A stretch of DNA of 18,474 bases from JAJYIW01 sp036787065. Lineage in GTDB: Bacteria; Chloroflexota; Anaerolineae; Anaerolineales; Anaerolineaceae. The notes beneath the pieces are model-generated. The model saw nothing but the letters and a program-made list of their open reading frames with translations. It did not search any database and had not been told where the DNA came from. The position numbers and the translations under genes are program-made. This document shows positions 7,155 through 13,970 of this stretch, in pieces. Location: contig DAIQPZ010000044.1 of assembly GCA_036787065.1 (NCBI GenBank), positions 1 through 18,474 on the forward strand. The letters are read 5' to 3'. Numbering within the stretch: the stretch's first letter is position 1; the number at the start of each line of letters is the position of its first letter.

Positions 7155-8210
7155 ATGCTTGCACCAGTGACCCATCTTTTACCCCTTGCTAATATACGCC
7201 GGGAAAGACTACTGCCTGTAAACGGGCGGGTGATTGTTCGCGCCGGTCAAAAGGTCAATGCGACCGATGTGATCGCCGAGGCCCGCTTGGCAACCGAGCA
7301 TCTAGTTTTAGAAGTGGCGCGTGGGTTGGGCCTTCCAGCCGATAAGGCCGATAAACTAGTTGATCGGAAAGTCGGCGATGATGTGGCCGAAGGTGATGTG
7401 ATCGCCGGTCCGGTTGGGGTTTTTGCCAGGGCGGTCAGGGCTCCGAAGCCAGGTCGGATTGTGGCGATTGGCGGAGGGCAGGTTTTACTTGAACTGGTCT
7501 CACGCCCGTATGAGCTGCGCGCTGGACTTTCGGGCATGGTGACTGAACTGGTGCCTGACCGCGGCGCCATTATCGAGTGTAATGGGGCATTGATTCAAGG
7601 TGTTTGGGGAAACAATCTCATCGAGGGTGGGATCCTGACTGTTCTGGCGCGTAATCCTGGAGATGAACTGCTTTCCATCCGGCTGGATGTCAGCATGCGC
7701 GGCGCAATTGTCCTGGGTGGACCCTGTACTCAGGCAGATGTGATTCGAACGGCTGCTGAAATCCCACTGCGTGCTTTGATCCTGTCCAGTCTCACGCCGG
7801 ATTTATTTCCGGTAGTCAGCCAGGTGCGCATGCCAGTATTGGTTTTGAATGGGATTGGTAAAGTCCCGATGGATGACGCCACCTATAAGATCCTTTCCAC
7901 CAACGATAAACGTGGAATCTGTGTGAATGCAGCCCCGTGGAACCGGTATAATCGTACCAGGCCCGAGTTGGTCATCCCACTTCCATCGAGTGGCCAGCTT
8001 ACCCCGCCCCGTGAAGCGGATATTTTTGCACCTGGCCAGACAGTCCGGGTCGTCCAATCGCCCAATCGAGGCGCAATTGCCACCATCGTGACCCTGAGGC
8101 CGGGGGTGGTCGCATTCCCAAGTGGTATCCGTATGCCTTCCGCCATTCTCCAAATGGAAAATGGCGAAAAAGCAACCTTTGCTCTCGCGAACCTGGAAGT
8201 CATTGAATAG
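7155..8210 (+). CDS. Barrel-sandwich plus KOW-like domain protein (351 aa)
   Basis: The N-terminal part (about 20-130) has the glycine and valine spacing of barrel-sandwich/biotinyl-like modules: GRVIVRAGQKVNATDVIAEA, then KVGDDVAEGDVIAGPVG, then APKPGRIVAIGGGQVLLE. These resemble RnfC-type or lipoyl-type hybrid motifs. A central alpha/beta region follows (about 150-260; for example SMRGAIVLGGPCTQADVIR). The C-terminal 65 residues look like a KOW/Tudor barrel: FAPGQTVRVVQSPNRGAIAT through GIRMPSAILQMENGEK to ANLEVIE. There is no membrane helix or signal peptide, so it is cytoplasmic. AGGATG (7146-7150) precedes the ATG. The gap from the ATPase is 50 nt and contains a hairpin. Domain names are by pattern recognition; the function is unknown. 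It probably works with the MutL-like ATPase. Confidence 0.75.
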   Translation: MLAPVTHLLPLANIRRERLLPVNGRVIVRAGQKVNATDVIAEARLATEHLVLEVARGLGLPADKADKLVDRKVGDDVAEGDVIAGPVGVFARAVRAPKPGRIVAIGGGQVLLELVSRPYELRAGLSGMVTELVPDRGAIIECNGALIQGVWGNNLIEGGILTVLARNPGDELLSIRLDVSMRGAIVLGGPCTQADVIRTAAEIPLRALILSSLTPDLFPVVSQVRMPVLVLNGIGKVPMDDATYKILSTNDKRGICVNAAPWNRYNRTRPELVIPLPSSGQLTPPREADIFAPGQTVRVVQSPNRGAIATIVTLRPGVVAFPSGIRMPSAILQMENGEKATFALANLEVIE

Positions 8211-8239
8211 TTTAAGTTTGAAAATTAGGAGACGCTCTT

Positions 8240-8836
8240 ATGGCAGACAATTTCGACATCGATGGGAATGAGAACCCTGAACCCACGCAGCAACCCCCGG
8301 CACCATCCAACAACCGTAACTTTATGATCGCCCTGGGTGTTCTGGGTGGACTTTTCTTGTTAGCTGTGATCGCCATGATCATCTTCCTGGCACTCATATT
8401 ACCCCAGAGCCGGGTACAGCGTGAAAAACAAATTGCCTTGATCAATGTGAACAATACAGCCACTGTAGCAGCCGTTACGGCTCAAGCGAAAAGCCGGACC
8501 ACTGCTACGCCTACCCGCGTACCCCCGACCACTACACCCACCACTACACCCACCACTACACTTAAGCTGTCCGCCACATCTGTGGTTGCCCAACCGACTA
8601 AAACGCCTGCACCGCTAATTGACCAGATTGATCCCAGGACCGCCACAGTCTCGGCTTTGTTGACCCAGGCCGCTGGCGCCAAGCTGACGGCCACTTTTGG
8701 TCCAACCACCACCCAGACGCTGCCCAAAACTGGCTTTGCTGAAGACGTGGGCATTCCTGGCTTGATTGGGATAACCATCTTATTGGTGGTGGTGATCTTC
8801 CTGGTCAGGCGCATGCGAGCTTCAACCGCCGCCTGA
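8240..8836 (+). CDS. Thr/Pro-rich surface protein with LPKTG sorting signal (198 aa)
   Basis: A cytoplasmic N-terminus rich in Pro, Asn and Gln (1-27) is followed by a transmembrane helix (about 28-54). Next comes an extracytoplasmic stretch of about 100 residues, dominated by Thr, Pro and Ala (TPTRVPPTTTPTTTPTTT). It ends with LPKTG (161-165), a 20-residue hydrophobic segment and the basic tail RRMR. That tripartite C-terminus is the classical sortase sorting signal. The N-terminal helix looks like an uncleaved anchor, which would leave the protein attached at both ends. No sortase gene is in the window. The Shine-Dalgarno AGGAGA (8227-8232) lies 7 nt before the ATG. The gene is 29 nt after the KOW protein and is the last of the operon, followed by hairpins. 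Confidence 0.8.
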   Translation: MADNFDIDGNENPEPTQQPPAPSNNRNFMIALGVLGGLFLLAVIAMIIFLALILPQSRVQREKQIALINVNNTATVAAVTAQAKSRTTATPTRVPPTTTPTTTPTTTLKLSATSVVAQPTKTPAPLIDQIDPRTATVSALLTQAAGAKLTATFGPTTTQTLPKTGFAEDVGIPGLIGITILLVVVIFLVRRMRASTAA

Positions 8837-8865
8837 TAATAGGGTTTATCTACTTCATGAAATTT

Positions 8866-8903
8866 ACCTCCAGTCTTGCGTTTTCTACGCAAGACGGTGA
8901 GGT
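8866..8903 (+). terminator. Hairpin after the LPKTG gene
   Basis: The stem GTCTTGCG (8873-8880) / CGCAAGAC (8888-8895) is perfect with a 7-nt loop. It is extended across an internal loop by ACCTC (8866-8870) and GAGGT (8899-8903). No strong T-run follows, so it may be a stability hairpin rather than the main terminator. Confidence 0.55.
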
Positions 8904-8910
8904 TCTGTCA

Positions 8911-8958
8911 TAAATTGCCCTCAAAATCGGGAACTTTCACCCCAAGGCTGAGGTGTTG
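8911..8958. mobile_element. Decayed MITE-like element, copy E6
   Basis: A 26-nt block (8927-8952) matches the reverse complement of 17704-17729 at 25 positions (core GGGAACTTTCACCCCAAGG). Outside it, TGAGGTGTTGA corresponds to the TGAGTAGTTAC terminus of copy E3, and AAATTGCCCTCA to the opposite end. The termini have diverged and no target duplication is visible. Confidence 0.55.
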
Positions 8959-9007
8959 AAATAAAAAAAAACCGCATCCATTTTGGGATACGGTTTTTTA
9001 TTTCAAC
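8955..9007. terminator. Bidirectional intrinsic terminator
   Basis: A long A-run leads into CCGCATCC, a short loop, then GGATACGG and a T-run (8961-9003). It is flanked by GTTGAAAT (left) and ATTTCAAC (right), which extend the stem. U-tracts result on both strands, as expected between the convergent genes ending at 8836 (+) and 9017 (-). Confidence 0.88.
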
Positions 9008-9016
9008 GATTTTGTC

Positions 9017-10477
9017 TTAGACGACGCTGGCGGCCACCCCTTCGCCGAAGCCCAGGAGCGACTTAACCATCGATTGGCTGCGTCCTTCTGCATAGACGCG
9101 CAGCACGGGTTCCGTGCCAGATGGGCGGATTAATAACCAGGAATCGTCCGACATCTGGTATTTGACCCCATCGATGGTGATGATTTGTTTGATCGTCTCA
9201 CCGCCAATCTGAGCGGGGGCCTCATTGACCAGGTATTGGGTCATCTGTGATTTTGAAACCGGATGGCTCAAGCGCAAGTCCTTGCGCTCGTAAAAGGCAG
9301 GGCCAACGTCTTCCAGCAGCTCATTCACCATGTCATACAAGGTGGCTTTGGCATCAGCTATAATCTCGATCAGCAGCAAACCCATTAGTATCCCATCACC
9401 TTCGGGGATGTGGCCCTTGAAAGATATGCCACCCGATTCTTCCCCGCCGATCAATACATCTTCTTTCAGCATATAATCGGCTATGTGGTTGAATCCTACC
9501 GGAGTCTCGTGTACGGTCAGCCCATAACGCGCGCACAGGCGATCGATCATCCGCGTGGTCGAAATGGTGCGTACTACGGATCCTGTCCAGCCGCGTTTTT
9601 CAACCAGATAACGTAAGGCCAACGCCATAATTTTATGTGGGTCGACGAAGTTTCCGCGCTCATCCATGGCGCCCGTGCGATCGGCATCTCCATCGGTGGC
9701 AATCCCAAAGTTACCCATGCCGGCGCCGATTGCGCCTGCCAGAGCGCCCAGGTAGCGGGCGATCGGCTCGGGGTGAACACCACCAAACCCTGGGTTCATT
9801 TCACCGCGGATCTCCTGTATCTCACAACCGGTACCCTGGAGGAAACCACGGATGAGTCCCCGCCCCGCGCCATACATGGAATCCACCACTAACCGCTGGG
9901 GATTATCAGCAATCTTATTAACGTCGATTAACTTGCGCAACTGCTCGTTGTAATCGGTGACTGGATTAAAGCGTTGAATCAGGCCGAGCTGGCGGGCTTG
10001 CTCATAATCCATCTGGTTTGGACCCCGGCCCTGGGCCTCGTTGTCATTTAAATAGACTTCGACACGCCGGCATTGTTCGGGCAAGGCTGAGCCACCGTAA
10101 GCAGATTTGAGCTTCAACCCGTTATAACGAGGCGCATTATGCGAGGCTGTGATCATGATCCCGGCCGCGGCATTGAGATGGCGCACCGCATAAGAAATGG
10201 CGGGGGTAGGCGCGTCAGCGTGTGCCAGGTACACTGTAAAACCATTGGCAGCCAGCACCCTGGCAGCATCTTGCGCGTAACGATCCGAAAGAAAACGGGT
10301 ATCAAACCCCACCACCATTTTATGGGGATCGGGTTTTGGTTCAATCTTCACCCCATCATCCCATACACCTGACGCGACTGCATCTGCGATGGCCTGGATG
10401 ACTAACCTGAGGTTTGAGAAGGTGAAAGTGTCTGAAATGACGGCTCGCCATCCATCGGTGCCAAAGTGAATAGACAT
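9017..10477 (-). CDS. Phosphoglucomutase/phosphomannomutase, alpha-D-phosphohexomutase family (486 aa)
   Basis: The enzyme interconverts hexose 1- and 6-phosphates, supplying glucose-1-P or mannose-1-P for polysaccharide and cell-wall precursors. All four family signatures are present in order. They are the active serine loop TASHNA (S112; the usual final Pro is Ala), the metal loop DGDADR (262-267), the sugar-recognition loop GGEESGG (about 344-350), and the phosphate-binding loop PSGTEP (about 452-457). The N-terminal FGTDGWRAVISDTF is typical. Length fits the family. The ATG at 10477 follows AGGAGA at good spacing. Sequence alone does not decide between glucose and mannose specificity, so no symbol is given. 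The DUF389/SH3 gene lies upstream on the same strand, with repeat element E4 in the 133-bp gap. Confidence 0.93.
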   Translation of the reverse strand: MSIHFGTDGWRAVISDTFTFSNLRLVIQAIADAVASGVWDDGVKIEPKPDPHKMVVGFDTRFLSDRYAQDAARVLAANGFTVYLAHADAPTPAISYAVRHLNAAAGIMITASHNAPRYNGLKLKSAYGGSALPEQCRRVEVYLNDNEAQGRGPNQMDYEQARQLGLIQRFNPVTDYNEQLRKLIDVNKIADNPQRLVVDSMYGAGRGLIRGFLQGTGCEIQEIRGEMNPGFGGVHPEPIARYLGALAGAIGAGMGNFGIATDGDADRTGAMDERGNFVDPHKIMALALRYLVEKRGWTGSVVRTISTTRMIDRLCARYGLTVHETPVGFNHIADYMLKEDVLIGGEESGGISFKGHIPEGDGILMGLLLIEIIADAKATLYDMVNELLEDVGPAFYERKDLRLSHPVSKSQMTQYLVNEAPAQIGGETIKQIITIDGVKYQMSDDSWLLIRPSGTEPVLRVYAEGRSQSMVKSLLGFGEGVAASVV

Positions 10478-10500
10478 AAGTTGATTATCTCCTGATTAAC

Positions 10501-10604
10501 GATGTTTTATAACTTCTCAACAATTAGGGGGAAGCGGGTGTTTCGGCTTCGTTTCCCACCCCAAACACCCCGCACCCCACTTTATTAAGAAGTTACGATG
10601 TTGT
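10501..10604. mobile_element. MITE-like element, copy E4, with imperfect 8-bp target duplication
   Basis: The element itself is 10509-10596: left end ATAACTTCTCAA, right end TTAAGAAGTTAC (inverted GTAACTTCTTAA). Inside, GCGGGTGTTT pairs with AAACACCCCGC apart from a one-base bulge, giving a hairpin. The flanks GATGTTTT (10501-10508) and GATGTTGT (10597-10604) match at 7 of 8 positions, which looks like a target-site duplication. It lies in the gap between two - strand genes and may add an RNA hairpin to their transcript. Nothing else was seen in this gap. Confidence 0.75.
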
Positions 10605-10610
10605 TTATGT

Positions 10611-11813
10611 TTACCACGCAGGCGCAGGGGTGACTGTTTTAAGTAAAATCTGTACGATCCAGCCTTGAATCCCTTTGTTTGTTGCCACGTGCACCCAGAT
10701 GACTGCGCCATCTTTGGCTGTTTCCGTTAAAACCTTGAGCAGACCGCCATCCAGAACATAGGTGACAATTTTAGCAGAAGATTTAGGTTCTGCGCGAATT
10801 ACCGCTCCTTCTCCATTCTGGGATACCACCAGCGCCCAAACGGGTGTGGCCGATGGTACCAGGGTCGGGGTGATGGTCAAGGTGGGTACCAGGGTATGCG
10901 TGGGAGTAGAGGTCAGGGTCGGGGGAAAGGGCGTTTCGGTAGGGGTGTTGATCTCAGTGAGCGTTTGGGTTTGGGTGGGGGTGGGGGTGGGGAGTACGCT
11001 GGAAATTGCGACTTGTTTGACCATCACACTGTAAAAATTGTTCAGGCCAACCAAACTCAGCAAACCGATAATCAGCATGGCCGTACCTAAAACATAACCG
11101 AAGGGCTTTATGAGGTGAAATCCCATGAATCTCAAGAAAACAGTTCCTAAAATAATGGCCCAGGTCAGATAGATGATGAAAATTGCCAGGCCCTCTGGCC
11201 ACAGGTGGGCAACTCCGCTGGCCAGACCAAAACCAGCCGTCCCAACAGGCAGGTAAAGCCCATAAGCAATTACCGCACTAAAAAGAAGTGGTTTTTTTTC
11301 TGAACGAACCATGGTGATAGTTGTCAGGATAATTCCCAGGGTAATAACGATAAAATCGGCCCAGTTTAGCTGGGTATGATATGGCGCCTGGGTGAACCTG
11401 TTAAAAGGTGATGAAGTCCAAAAACGAGGGATCAGGCCCACCAATCCACAGCCGATAAAGACCATCAGCCCACCCACCAGAGCGCTGACAAGTGACCGTA
11501 AAAAATAACGTCCGGTGCCCACGATAATGGCTAAGGAGAGGCCAAACATAGGCGCCATGAAAGGCGCCATCAGGGCGGCCAGGAAAAAAAAGGCCGGTGA
11601 ATCGGTTAAGATGCCCACACCCAGGATGACGCCACACAACAAAGAGAATAAAAAGAAATCAAAAGACGGGGAGGTCTCTTTCGACAGTTCGTCTAAGATA
11701 GCTGCATGTTCGTCGCTGCCTAACAATGATATCTGTCGGCGGTCGCGCCGGCGCCGGGCAGGGGGTAAATTATCAGATTCGTCAGGAATTGGTTCGCTGG
11801 TAGGTAAGCTCAT
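10611..11813 (-). CDS. DUF389-type polytopic membrane protein with Thr/Pro linker and C-terminal SH3-like domain (400 aa from the ATG)
   Basis: The N-terminal cytoplasmic tail is basic (RRRRDRR). About eight or nine membrane helices follow. One carries LAALMAPFMAPMFGLSLAI, which resembles the family hallmark of DUF389 proteins (hydrophobic, Met/Pro/Gly-rich, of unknown transport role). After the last helix comes a Thr/Pro-rich linker of about 55 residues (PTPTPTQTQTLTEINTPTET). A final module of about 70 residues resembles a bacterial SH3 domain (AVIRAEPKSSAKIVTYV, then GAVIWVHVATNKGIQGWI), likely extracytoplasmic and wall-binding. A TTG codon at 11831 is in frame, but the ATG at 11813 lies 7 nt after a TATACT box, so I prefer it as a leaderless start. 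DUF389 plus SH3 is an unusual fusion. Family assignment is by motif only. Confidence 0.8.
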   Translation of the reverse strand: MSLPTSEPIPDESDNLPPARRRRDRRQISLLGSDEHAAILDELSKETSPSFDFFLFSLLCGVILGVGILTDSPAFFFLAALMAPFMAPMFGLSLAIIVGTGRYFLRSLVSALVGGLMVFIGCGLVGLIPRFWTSSPFNRFTQAPYHTQLNWADFIVITLGIILTTITMVRSEKKPLLFSAVIAYGLYLPVGTAGFGLASGVAHLWPEGLAIFIIYLTWAIILGTVFLRFMGFHLIKPFGYVLGTAMLIIGLLSLVGLNNFYSVMVKQVAISSVLPTPTPTQTQTLTEINTPTETPFPPTLTSTPTHTLVPTLTITPTLVPSATPVWALVVSQNGEGAVIRAEPKSSAKIVTYVLDGGLLKVLTETAKDGAVIWVHVATNKGIQGWIVQILLKTVTPAPAW

Positions 11814-11820
11814 GGGTTTG

Positions 11821-11848
11821 AGTATAATCAATCGTTCGGATCATATTA
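11821..11848 (-). promoter_or_regulatory. Promoter of the DUF389/SH3 gene, predicted leaderless
   Basis: On the minus strand, TTAATA (11848-11843, 4/6) is separated by 16 nt from TATACT (11826-11821). The ATG at 11813 follows after 7 nt. No Shine-Dalgarno is present. Confidence 0.5.
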
Positions 11849-11849
11849 A

Positions 11850-11975
11850 GCTGATGCGTCACTGCTCAGCCATGGGAAGAAGGCTTCCGGATTTGAGGTG
11901 TTTGCGGGTGTGAAGCACCCGCAAACACCTCAAATCGGGGCTTTTTCACAAGGACCTGAGTAGTTACGCTGATGC
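11850..11975. mobile_element. MITE-like element, copy E2, with perfect 8-bp target duplication
   Basis: The element runs 11858-11967. Its left end GTCACTGCTCAG and inverted right end GTAACTACTCAGG form terminal repeats that continue imperfectly inward. The centre is a hairpin with a perfect 21-bp stem (11889-11909 and 11915-11935) and loop TGAAG. The element is flanked by the exact direct repeat GCTGATGC at 11850-11857 and 11968-11975, a clean signature of transposition. Termini starting GTAA and an 8-bp duplication fit what is known of IS66-family ends. It has no ORF and must be moved in trans. It sits between two divergent genes. Confidence 0.85.
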
Positions 11976-12010
11976 TATTATTATAATGGGTTTCGGCCAA
12001 AAATTATTTA

Positions 12011-12040
12011 ATGACTCTATGGGAATTTCCGGGGTAAAAT
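12011..12040 (+). promoter_or_regulatory. Promoter of the BMP-like lipoprotein gene, predicted leaderless
   Basis: ATGACT (12011-12016, 4/6) is followed after 18 nt by TAAAAT (12035-12040). The ATG at 12047 is 6 nt beyond the -10 box, and no Shine-Dalgarno is present. Confidence 0.5.
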
Positions 12041-12046
12041 CAGCCT

Positions 12047-13186
12047 ATGAACAAGCAATCCATTCCTCATTTAACAATAACGATGCAATCTCTATTCCAT
12101 TCCTGGAATAAACATTTTTTTTGCTTTTTAAAAACCAACCTCATCGTCTTGTGTTTATTGGGTCTTCTGGTGGCGGCTTGCTCCCAAACACCGCCCACAC
12201 CCACACGTGTCAAAGAGGGGACCTTGACAGCTATCGTAGAAGCATCTTTGACCAGCTCAGTATCAATTAAGACGCCGACCCCAGACTCCTCTCCCACGCC
12301 AGCACAGTCAATGGTAATTTTGGTGGCGCCATCAGGCAGTGACCAGGCTCTTGTGGCAGGGTTAAAAACTGTTTTGGATGGAAAGGCAGCCAGCAGCGGC
12401 CTGTCTTTATTGGTTAAGGAGACCCTCACAGCCAGCGATCTGCACCCGGGGGTCAGGTTGGTCGTGGCCTTACCACCCGACTCGGGGTTGGCGGCCATGG
12501 CTTTGGTTAATTCACAAATCCAGTTTGTTGCCGTGGAAATAGACGGGTTACAGCCTACTCCGAACTTGAGCCTGGTTGGCGCGTCCGGTGGTGGCTTAGA
12601 CCAACAGGCTTTTCTGGCTGGTTACCTGGCTGCTATGGTGACGCCAGATTGGCGTGTGGGTGTGATCAACCCGGCGGATGACAACCTTGGACCCTTGATT
12701 CGGGATGCATTTAAGAATGGCGCGCGTTATTTCTGCGGTTTGTGTAAGCCGGCTTATCCACCCTTTGTGATTTATCCTCAGGCTATGCCTTTGGATAATC
12801 CCTCCGATCAGGCCAGTTGGCAAGTGGCTGCTGATAATTTATTGGGCAAATCAGTCCAAACGGTATATGTCCCACCTCTGCTGAGTTCCCCGGAACTGTT
12901 AGACTATCTAGATCGGGCCAAGGTCAATTTGATCGGCGCGCAAATACCGTCAGGTCTAAAGGTTGGCCATTGGCTGGCCTCTATCCGCCCTGATCCTGCA
13001 CTGGCTCTGGCTCAACTCTGGCCTGATTTAATGGCTGGCAAAGGAGGCGCTTCGTTGGCTTTACCGCTGGTTGTGGAGGATGCCGATAACAGCCAGTTGA
13101 GTGTTGGAAAAATGCGCTTGATCCAGGAAATGATTGTCAACCTTGCTCAAGAACGGATCAATCCGGACCCTGTTCCAGAACCTTGA
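12047..13186 (+). CDS. BMP/PBP1-like substrate-binding lipoprotein (379 aa)
   Basis: The precursor has a hydrophobic signal segment (about 30-44) ending in the lipobox LVAAC (C45). The mature protein would be lipid-anchored outside the membrane. A Thr/Pro-rich spacer follows (to about 85), then a type-1 periplasmic-binding fold. QAFLAGYLAAM (about 186-196) and GVINPADDNLGPLIRDAFKNG (described by its first residues GVINPADD, about 204) match the pattern of the basic-membrane-protein/PnrA nucleoside-binding family. The N-region before the signal is unusually long (29 residues), so a second Met at 12083 is an alternative start. The -10 box 6 nt before 12047 favours the first. No ABC transporter genes are adjacent, so it is an orphan binding protein here. 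The ligand is unknown. Confidence 0.75.
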   Translation: MNKQSIPHLTITMQSLFHSWNKHFFCFLKTNLIVLCLLGLLVAACSQTPPTPTRVKEGTLTAIVEASLTSSVSIKTPTPDSSPTPAQSMVILVAPSGSDQALVAGLKTVLDGKAASSGLSLLVKETLTASDLHPGVRLVVALPPDSGLAAMALVNSQIQFVAVEIDGLQPTPNLSLVGASGGGLDQQAFLAGYLAAMVTPDWRVGVINPADDNLGPLIRDAFKNGARYFCGLCKPAYPPFVIYPQAMPLDNPSDQASWQVAADNLLGKSVQTVYVPPLLSSPELLDYLDRAKVNLIGAQIPSGLKVGHWLASIRPDPALALAQLWPDLMAGKGGASLALPLVVEDADNSQLSVGKMRLIQEMIVNLAQERINPDPVPEP

Positions 13187-13190
13187 TCTT

Positions 13191-13850
13191 TTATTTTCCT
13201 GGGGGATCCAATGGGCTGCCCATGAATTCTTCTGCGGTAGCCTGCCCGGCCTGTGAGATCCCTTCCCGGCGGATGACTTTCCAGAGGGTCATACACAAAA
13301 TTTTTAGATCCAGGCTGGGGGACCAATGGTCAACGTACCATACATCTAATCGAAATTTTTCTTCCCAGTTCAAATTGTTTCGTCCATTGACCTGCGCCCA
13401 ACCGGTCAGCCCGGGTAGAACCTCGTGTCGGCGAGCCTGTTCGCTTGAGTAACGTTCCAGGTATTGGACCAGCAGGGGACGCGGCCCAACAAGGCTCATT
13501 TCACCGCGCAAGATGTTAACCAGTTCGGGCAGTTCATCCAGGCTGGCTGAACGCAAGAATCGCCCAAATTTTGTCAGGCGTTGTTCGTCGGGCAGGGGAC
13601 GGCCTTCGACATCGTAAGCTTCACGCATGGAACGAAATTTATACACCCCAAAAAGTTTACCCTGGTAACCGGGCCGGATCTGTTTGAAAAGGATGGGTGT
13701 GCCTATAAATTGCCGTACCAGAAACGCGATTAGCCCAATCAGTGGAGAAATAATCAACAGACCCGGGATAACCAGGAGCAAGTCCAAGGCACGCTTGGAA
13801 GCAGGTATGCCTTTTATAAGCCCAGGTTTGACAAAATTGAGATTCACCAT
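13191..13850 (-). CDS. Monotopic phosphoglycosyl transferase, bacterial sugar transferase family (219 aa)
   Basis: The enzyme transfers a sugar-1-phosphate from a nucleotide sugar onto undecaprenyl phosphate, starting capsule, exopolysaccharide or glycan synthesis. An N-terminal re-entrant hydrophobic helix (about 22-46, LDLLLVIPGLLIISPLIGLI) precedes the catalytic domain. Family blocks occur in order: KFRSM, SLDELPEL with the catalytic Asp-Glu pair, MSLVGPRP, and LPGLTGWAQVNGRN. Length matches the small single-domain class, without the N-terminal helices of WcaJ-type enzymes. No other glycosyltransferases are adjacent, but the mutase at 9017-10477 could supply its sugar phosphate. The ATG at 13850 is only 3 nt after a TACAAT box; the next codon, GTG at 13847, may be the true leaderless start. 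The gene ends 4 nt from the convergent lipoprotein gene. Confidence 0.9.
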   Translation of the reverse strand: MVNLNFVKPGLIKGIPASKRALDLLLVIPGLLIISPLIGLIAFLVRQFIGTPILFKQIRPGYQGKLFGVYKFRSMREAYDVEGRPLPDEQRLTKFGRFLRSASLDELPELVNILRGEMSLVGPRPLLVQYLERYSSEQARRHEVLPGLTGWAQVNGRNNLNWEEKFRLDVWYVDHWSPSLDLKILCMTLWKVIRREGISQAGQATAEEFMGSPLDPPGK

Positions 13851-13853
13851 TGG

Positions 13854-13862
13854 ATTGTACCA
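13854..13862 (-). promoter_or_regulatory. Extended -10 of the sugar transferase gene
   Basis: Minus-strand TGGTACAAT (13862-13854) fits an extended -10 promoter. No convincing -35 box is present. It leaves 3 nt before ATG 13850 or 6 nt before GTG 13847, implying a leaderless message. Confidence 0.4.
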
Positions 13863-13883
13863 AAGAAAATAAGAGTGATAAAC

Positions 13884-13889
13884 TATAAT
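13884..13889 (+). promoter_or_regulatory. Possible -10 box for the two-component operon
   Basis: TATAAT is present with no clear -35 at 15-18 nt. If used, it would give a leader of about 190 nt that includes element E5 and the hairpin GGGCG...CGCCC (14010-14030) before the response regulator at 14090. Confidence 0.3.
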
Positions 13890-13904
13890 AATGACATATT
13901 AATC

Positions 13905-13970
13905 ATAACTGCTCAACTGCGAGATGAGAGTCACCCAATTCAATGGGTTTGTGCAGTTTCGAGCAATAAC
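13905..13970. mobile_element. MITE-like element, copy E5, in the leader of the two-component genes
   Basis: The left end ATAACTGCTC and the inverted right end GTTATTGCTC pair across 66 bp. AACTGC and GCAGTT extend the stem, and ACCCA/TGGGT forms an inner hairpin. The termini fit the GTAACTRCTCA family. No target duplication is evident, so this copy is older or misaligned. Confidence 0.55.

Noticed and set aside
8520..8564. Short tandem repeat in the LPKTG gene as a separate repeat feature
   Set aside because: The ACYACACCC-type repeats simply encode the Thr/Pro linker.
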